From NCBI RefSeq assembly GCF_019578655.1, contig NC_063262.1, positions 21,769,582 to 21,833,581 on the forward strand: 64,000 nt of DNA. The letters are read 5' to 3'. This DNA comes from Ricinus communis. Taxonomy: Eukaryota > Streptophyta > Magnoliopsida > Malpighiales > Euphorbiaceae. A model generated the notes under the pieces. That model was not told the DNA's origin. It searched no databases and saw only the letters and a program-made list of their open reading frames with translations. Shown here piece after piece: positions 57,610-64,000 of the stretch (position 1 is the first letter of the stretch; every line of letters begins with the position of its first letter). The position numbers were made by a program, and so were the translations under genes.

Positions 57610-58182
57610 TTGAAAAAAATATAAGATTTGATCATGTAATTTAATTTTTTTAACATAAGAGGTTTTTATGGTTTTTTTTATGATATTTTAGTACTCGGCG
57701 AATTAAAACATTAACAATTTACATTCAAGTTTACTAACATTGTTAATTAAATAATTTTAATTTATTTATTTAATATTCATTATTTGCAATTCTATCATCA
57801 TTCCACTTCTTACTAATTTAGCTTTTATTCAAGATTAACAAAGTTAATTTTATAGAATTTTGAGAGAAAAATTAAAAAGAAAAAAAATATTTTTATAATT
57901 TTAATTAATTTTGATAAATTTTAAATAATTTGATAAGATTACAGAATTTAATATTTTGTTATCTATCCAATAAAACTAATTTTTACAGTGATTAGATTTC
58001 GTTTGAGATTTAATTTCAAAAATTATTAACAGTGTGAATAAATTTAAATAAAAATTACTAATAATATAATTCTCAAAGTATAAAAATTTATCTATAAAAT
58101 ACTAAAATTTTATAAAAAAAATCACGTCACATTTTGTGTCAAAAAAATTAAACGATAAAGTCAATTTTTATATTTTCCTTTT
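57610..58182. mobile_element. TIR element, about 570 bp
   Basis: The left arm (AAATATAAGATTTGATCATG, then TTAATTTTTTTAACA, TTTTTTTTATGATATTTTAG) matches the reverse complement of the right arm (AAATATAAAAATTGACTTTA, TTAATTTTTTTGACA, TTTTTTTTATAAAATTTTAG) over about 110 bases. No ORF. Confidence 0.65.
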
Positions 58183-58855
58183 TTTTTTTTATTTACTGTT
58201 GCAAGCAGCTGACATCGCAAGCGATGCAGACAGATGAAATGACATTTTGTACTAAGCCTTTTAGGACATCTCTCAGTACCCAAAATTGTTTTCGGCCGTG
58301 GTTATTAGTTTTTTAAGGTTGTCAGGTTCCTCTCAAACGGCATACCTATTCTAGTTTAATTAAAATTTAAAATTTAAAATTTGAATATGAGATTAATTTT
58401 AAATTTTTAAAATAATATTTTAAATTTATAAAAATTATATTTGGTATCTCTAAATTAGTAAACTAACTTTTAATAATAGATAAAAAAATATAGATTGATT
58501 TTAAAGCCACTAACTTTTAAATGGATAAAAATAATAAATATCTAACCCGCTTAACTTATAATGCAGGACTAAATAAGTCTAACTTTAATTATTTTAATAA
58601 ATAAAAACTTTTATTTAAAAATAAAATAGATCTAAATTCTAAAAAAACTATGAATGTGTCGTACTCTTTATTTAAATTGTTTAAATAAAATAAAATTCAG
58701 ACAAATATTAATTTTTAATATTAAAAATTAAAGTTTTTAAGTATAATATTAATTTTTTTCTATTTTATTAAAAAATTGAAATTAATAATTATGTTACTAT
58801 TCACTATTATTGCCGATTTTGACAAATCACCGTTTCATCAGTTTTAGTTAAAATC

Positions 58856-59105
58856 TAGATCTATTTGTTAAAACAATTAAGATTAGACATGCATTTGATT
58901 CTTTGTCCATTTTTAAATGTGCATGTGATCATTTATCCATTTTTGGATATGCATTAATTAGAACTTGTAATTAAGATTAGAAGTATAGATCTATTTGCTA
59001 GAATAATTAAGATTAGATATGCATTCCATCATTTAGTTGTATTTCCGTAATACAAGTTGGAATAAGTATTTGATGGTTTGTGCATTTCTGGATATGCATT
59101 AATTT
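58856..59105. repeat. Diverged tandem duplication, about 129-bp period
   Basis: TAGATCTATTTG followed by AATTAAGATTAGA occurs at 58856 and 58985. Each unit also carries TTTGGATATGCATTAATT- or TTCTGGATATGCATTAATT-type text near its end. Confidence 0.75.
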
Positions 59106-59450
59106 CCCCTCACCAGAATTACTTAAAACTTGTTCAAAACTTTTCCCTGGATTGAAATATTCCTTTTTTTGGCAGTCGAACACTTTTGGAGTGTTTCCTT
59201 CTTGAGAGCAATCCCTCTTTCTCTTTTTCCAGCCCTATAATCTCATCAAGAAAATCAACTTTATTACATTAAACACAAAGTCTAATAATACAAATTTCAT
59301 GCGACTAAACATAATGTTTTTATATTTGCATTTTCCACCAAATTAATGGACTGTCCACATTAAGAAAAAGAAAATAAGATAGAGAAAGGCACTGGGTTTT
59401 CCTCAAAATCCTCGACACATCCATTGATACATTTGAAGCACCTAAAAATG

Positions 59451-59458
<8 letters not shown>

Positions 59459-59481
<23 letters not shown>
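59459..59481. repeat. (AT)n microsatellite
   Basis: Uninterrupted AT dinucleotide run of about 23 bases just left of a small MITE. Confidence 0.9.
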
Positions 59482-59487
59482 GAAAGA

Positions 59488-59670
59488 TAATTTAGGCTTG
59501 GTATATACACTACGATTAGTAGGAGAGTAATATATATGTATAAGTATTTTATATTTTGGTATTAAATGATTGACACATATTTTATCATTTAAAATTAATG
59601 AATAGACATCAATCATCTATCGATTTTATGTATAAATTGGGACATATAATAAGTCTAGGCACAAATTCTC
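59488..59670 (+). mobile_element. Small MITE, copy A
   Basis: Ends TTTAGGCTTGGTATATACAC and, on the other strand, TGCCTAGACTTATTATATGT. Internal phrases ATGATTGACACA and ATCATCTATCGATTT recur in inverse orientation at 63788-63972. Confidence 0.6.
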
Positions 59671-60448
59671 CATATATCTTTTATATTTCTTTTTTAACAT
59701 AATTTTTAACCATATTTTCAATTTATCTCTACTTGCACAAATGTTGAATTCTCAATATAAGTCGAAATAATATATTTAATGTATTTACCATAGATAAAAT
59801 CTAAATTATAATAGTTGAATAATTTATTAAAAATAATAAATAATTATTAACATTAGTTACTAATTAATAAGAGGGTAAAGAAACCAGTTCTAATAGAATA
59901 AATTTAATTTCTAGAGTAAATATAAACCTTTTTGGCTTGAATTTTATTTAACTACAATCAAATATATGAAAAATAAAAATTGAATACCACTTGATAAATT
60001 CAATATAGTAAAAATAAAATAAGTTAACAAATTAAAGTACTTTATATATAGTATGCAGATTACATAAAATATCTATCGTTTTAAAGTATGGATCTTAATT
60101 TTAAAATTAATGGCAAATTAAGTTCAAAACTAAAGCATTGAAATTATTTGATATTTTCTATACTAAATTATTATATATCATACAATTATAACTCAAATAT
60201 TAACCTAAAAGATAAAACTAATTATTTTTTAGTAATAAAAGAGAAATTATCGATTGCTTCATTTTGGAACAATACTTTAAAACTTAATTAAGAATAAAAT
60301 TAACATGCAAATTCAAAAAATAAATATCAGAAATCAAAAAATCAAAGCCTAATATGACATGACAAACAAACACGTACTAAAACATCAAAAGATAAAATCA
60401 AGACATAATAATAATAGATCAAAAATATAAAATCAAGACATAATATAA

Positions 60449-61497
60449 TATCTCTATTAGTACCAAAATTTTATCCTATACTTCCAATTGAACTAATCCT
60501 TTAACTTTTTTCTTTTTGGTATTGAAACTTTAATTTTCGTTATAGACGACGGTACGTATTAGGAATCCATCTAGTTTTTTTATGACGTGGAGGGCGGAGC
60601 TCCGCATCATCATTCCACTTATCGCCACGCCATGCTTGACTTTTCAATAAATTACTCTGCTGGTACTAAAACTTTGCTACTTCTATCCAAATAGTATCAA
60701 TTCTTTAATTTGTTTCTTTTTAATACCATATTTATTATTTTCTTTTTCAATCTACGATAATTGATGGAGACTCACCTAAAGATGAATCTTCATGCGAGTT
60801 AAGAACTCGTCAATGCTTGACAGTCCATCTAGATCACTAACATACTAAATGGGCGAAACCACTATTCCATATACCTACAAAGCACTACTCATTAAACACC
60901 GGAACCCACGTTCCTCCTGATCTTTAAGACCACACCAGACATTAAAATAATTAACACTTCTCTTATAAACACCTACCTAAAACATTGATGAAAGACTAAT
61001 ACTAATACAACCCTTCAACACTATTCCTTAAACCCTTGAAATGAATTACATTGTTATTACCTTACACTTTTCGTCACATTAGTACCCATTAGAATTTCAG
61101 TAATTTTTACTGATGTGGCGACCGAAATTTTATCTAAACATGACACTAATTAACACATAAATAAAAAATTACCGGAATCCTAATAGGTATTATTAATTGA
61201 GATATAACTAATGAATGTGATACTAAAAAGAGACAAATTGAAAAATTGATACTATTTGGATATAAGTGGAAAAAATTTGATACCAATGAGGTAATTTATC
61301 CAAAGTCAAATATAACGTAGACGATGAGTGGAATGCTGATGTGGAGCTCCACTCTCCACGTCATAAAAAATTGAATGGATTTTCAACAGGTACCATTGTC
61401 TATGACGAAAATTAAAATTTTAGTACTAAAAAGAAAAAAAATTAAAATATTAGTACCAATTAAAAACACATGCTATAATTTTAATACCAGCGGAGCT
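60449..61497. mobile_element. Foldback-like element with arms of about 270 bp
   Basis: The left arm (about 60449-60735) is inversely matched by the right arm (about 61215-61497). Landmarks in both are GGTACC/GGTATT, GAAAATTAAAATTTTAGTAC, a TGGAGCTCC or CGGAGCTCC palindrome flanked by ATCATC/GATGAGTGGAA, and TATCCAAATAGTATCAATT. The core (about 60740-61210) is of mixed composition with no ORF and may be captured sequence. The whole element is partly re-duplicated to its right. Confidence 0.8.
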
Positions 61498-62495
61498 ATT
61501 TACCTGATGCCGAAGTCAAACTCTCTCTAACTGGATGACCAATCATGAGACCTTTGTAAAAGGTCTTGCCTATTCTATCTTCAAATATATACTTTTGTTA
61601 TCAATTCTTTAATTTGTTTCTTTTTAATACCATATTTATTATTTTATTTTTTAATCTACGATAATTGATGGAGACTCACCTAAAGGTGAATCCCCATGCG
61701 AGTTAAGAACTCGCCAATGCTTGACAATCCATCTAGATCATTAACATACTAAATGGGCGAAACCACCATTCCATAGACCCAACTCCTTAAAAACTGGAAC
61801 CCACGTTCCTCCTGATCTTTAGAACCACACCATACATTAAAATAATTAACACTTCTCTTATAAACACCCACCTAAAACATTGATGAAAGACTAATAGTAA
61901 TACAACCCTTCAACACTATTCTTTAAACCCTTGAAATGAATTACATTGTTATTACCTTACACTTTTGTTGACATTAGTACCCATTAGAATTTCAGTAATT
62001 TTTACTGATGTGGCGACAAAAATTTTATCTAAATATGACACTAATTAACACATCAACAAAAAATTACCGGAATCCTAATAAGTATTATTAATTGAGACAT
62101 AAATAATGAATGTGATACTAAAAAGAGACAAATTGAAGAATTGATACTATTTGGATATAAGTGGAAAAAATTCAATACCAATGAGGTAATTTATCCAAAG
62201 TCAAATATAACGTAGACGATGAGTGGAATGTTGATGTGGAGCTCCACTCTCCACATCATAAAAAATTGAATGGATTTTCAATAGGTACCATCGTCTATGA
62301 AGAAAATTAAAATTTTAGTACTAAAAAGAAAAAAATTAAAAATATTAGTACCAATTAAAAACACATGCTATAGTGTTAATAACAACAGAGCTATTTACCT
62401 GATTCCGAAGTCAAACTCTCTCTAACTGGATGACCAATCACGAGAGCCTTGCAAGAGGTCTTGCCTATTCTATCTTCAAACTATATACTTTTGTT
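60695..62495 (+). repeat. Tandem duplication, 904-bp period, two copies
   Basis: TATCAATTCTTTAATTTGTT begins both copies, at 60695 and 61599, and they stay collinear to about 61598 and 62495 with scattered substitutions and a short deletion in copy 2 near 61770. The unit contains the core and the right arm of the foldback element, so the locus now has one left arm, two cores and two right arms. Confidence 0.93.
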
Positions 62496-62519
62496 GTTGA
62501 AACTTGAAAGAAAAAAAAA

Positions 62520-63284
62520 AGAGTAATTACCATTTGCATTTTGTGTTTTTCCATATTATACTAATTACTTTCAACATTTGAAAAATATATTTTTTTATTT
62601 TTTTATTTTGTAATTTTATACTAAAAATTCCTTCATCGAAAATTTGTTAAGGAATGATTAATTAGGTTTGATTTTATACTATTTGTCCCTTTATTGTTTG
62701 TATAATATACAAAATTTTTCTATATTTTATTTCTTGCATTAATATTCTCTTGCATTTTAAAAGTCAATACAATTAAAGAACTAAATTGATAAAAAAATAT
62801 AATTTGATCCTCAAACTTTTTATCAAAGTTACAATTCTACTGTAATAAAATTAATAATAAGAATAATCTCTATTTTATTTTAACAATTTAAAGTTAAATT
62901 ATATGAATTTTTAATATTTTGATTAATATAAGTATTTTCAAGATATTTAAATTTTATTAGAATTTAATTATGTTAAAATTAGAGTAATTAAAAAATACTA
63001 GTTAATTATTTTTGTATAGACACTAAAATTGATTTTTATATAAAAATTAGACAATGGGGTTTTAGTATAATATATAAACTATAAGGGGCAATTTGTATAT
63101 TACATCAAAAATCAATAGGTAAATTGTATAGACCAAACTAAATTACCGGTTGTTTAGTAGAAATTTTGATGGAAGGGGCTTTCAGTATAAAATTATAAAA
63201 TAGAAAGATGAAAAAATATCTTTTTTAAATGTTAGAAAGTAACTAATATAATATGAAAAAATACAAAAGAAATCACCATTAGCC
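62520..63284. mobile_element. TIR element with arms of about 150 bp
   Basis: Left arm (TAATTACCATTTGCATTTTG, ATTACTTTCAACATTTGAAAA, TTTATACTAAAAATTCCTTC) matches the reverse complement of the right arm (TAATGGTGATTTCTTTTGT, GTTACTTTCTAACATTTAAAA, TTTATACTGAAAGCCCCTTC). About 765 bp in all, no ORF. Confidence 0.75.
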
Positions 63285-63787
63285 ATGAAGATAGCTCTTG
63301 AATTTTTCTGCAGACTAAATATAGAACATGCATAAATAAATTGATTAAGAAATTTCTAGCTTTTTTAATGATGTTTATTTTAAATAGTATAATTTCTATA
63401 ATAAAGAGTATTTAAAATATATTCAAACATAAAGAGTAAAATATTTTATTCAAATCAAGTAGACTCTTTATATTTTATTTTTTTATCTTACTTTTGTTTT
63501 ATTTGTCATTCATTTTTTTAAACTTTTATCGATAGATAAGTAAGAATTATATATATCAATTAAATCAAATGTGTATAGACTTGTAGTGCATTTATTAGAT
63601 ATAGAATAGAGAGTGGAGTTTGGCTCTCCATATATAGAGTCGAATTAGCTCTCCACTCTATATTTAAAGAATAAAGAATGCATTGGAGTATCATTTTATG
63701 ATATGACTCTTTAAAATAAAGAGTTTGGCATATATAAATAGTGTATTAGAGATGCTATTTACTGAACATAAATTTTTTTAAAAAAAA
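63285..63787. other. AT-rich DNA with inverted GAGTGGAG phrases
   Basis: AGAGTGGAGTTTGGCTCTCC and AGCTCTCCACTCT (63611-63660) form a small imperfect inverted repeat, followed by GCATTGGAG and TATTAGAGATGCT phrases often seen at MITE ends. No gene seen. Confidence 0.4.
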
Positions 63788-63972
63788 ATTCTTTAGATTT
63801 GGTATATTGTCCCCACCTATACACTAAATCGATAGATGATTGACATAGATTTACTAGTTTTAAATGAATGAATACGTGTCAATAATCTAATACCAAAGTG
63901 TAAAACACTCATAATATATATAATTTTTTTATTAATTTTGGTGTATACAATAAGCCTAGATAAAAATTATCC
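63788..63972 (-). mobile_element. Small MITE, copy B (inverse to copy A)
   Basis: Read on the minus strand it repeats copy A at 59488-59670: an end TCTAGGCTTATTGTATACAC, then GACACGTATTCATTCATTT and ATCATCTATCGATTTAGTG. About 185 bp. Confidence 0.6.
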
Positions 63973-64000
63973 AACTTTTTAATTCTAATTTTAAAAAAGT

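Noticed and set aside
1..64000. CRISPR array, prokaryotic operons, rRNA or intact tRNA genes
   Set aside because: No regularly spaced direct repeats with unique spacers, no rRNA-like conserved blocks and no complete tRNA cloverleaf were seen. The only tRNA-like signal is the SINE at 10.1 kb.

Overview
This is AT-rich nuclear DNA of a flowering plant, most likely a eudicot. Evidence: GT-AG genes with many introns, two proteins that read like plant orthologues, and a dense mix of plant Ty1/copia, Ty3/gypsy, LINE, SINE, MULE and MITE remnants. The species cannot be named from the sequence alone.

Only two host genes are convincing, both on the + strand and next to each other. Positions 32661-38267 hold a 12-exon gene whose inferred 524-residue product is a plastidic-glucose-transporter-type sugar transporter (MFS). 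Positions 39462-46970 hold a 10-exon gene for a 401-residue EamA/DMT-family membrane transporter with a poly-serine N-terminus. Exons of both were joined by hand; every junction is GT-AG and keeps frame.

Repeats fill most of the rest. From about 2.1 to 8.2 kb lie a decayed Ty3/gypsy pol fragment (- strand), an oppositely oriented intron-bearing ORF that may be the antisense ORF of a Tat-type element, and an array of quasi-palindromic motifs. From 9 to 19 kb there are an hAT-like non-autonomous element, a SINE, microsatellites, and a broken MULE transposase with one recognisable terminal repeat. At 19332-24413 there is a complete but dead Ty1/copia element (- strand): two 318-bp LTRs, primer-binding site, polypurine tract and 5-bp target duplication AGAAT. 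It sits inside an older LINE whose RNase H reading frame continues across the insertion. From 25 to 32 kb there is a run of long-terminal-inverted-repeat (TIR) elements and LTR-like non-coding repeat. Downstream of the two genes, 49.3-51.5 kb holds a dead FAR1-type MULE transposase (- strand). The 52.5-64 kb stretch is almost entirely TIR or foldback elements, including a 904-bp tandem duplication of part of a foldback element.

There is no operon-like or defence-type system here. The two genes are ordinary single-copy-looking transporters. The features most worth following up are the antisense ORF in the gypsy remnant, the palindromic motif array, the LINE/copia nesting, the duplicated foldback element and the FAR1 transposase with motif-rich intron-like spacers. 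Positions of repeat edges are by eye and carry an uncertainty of several bases.
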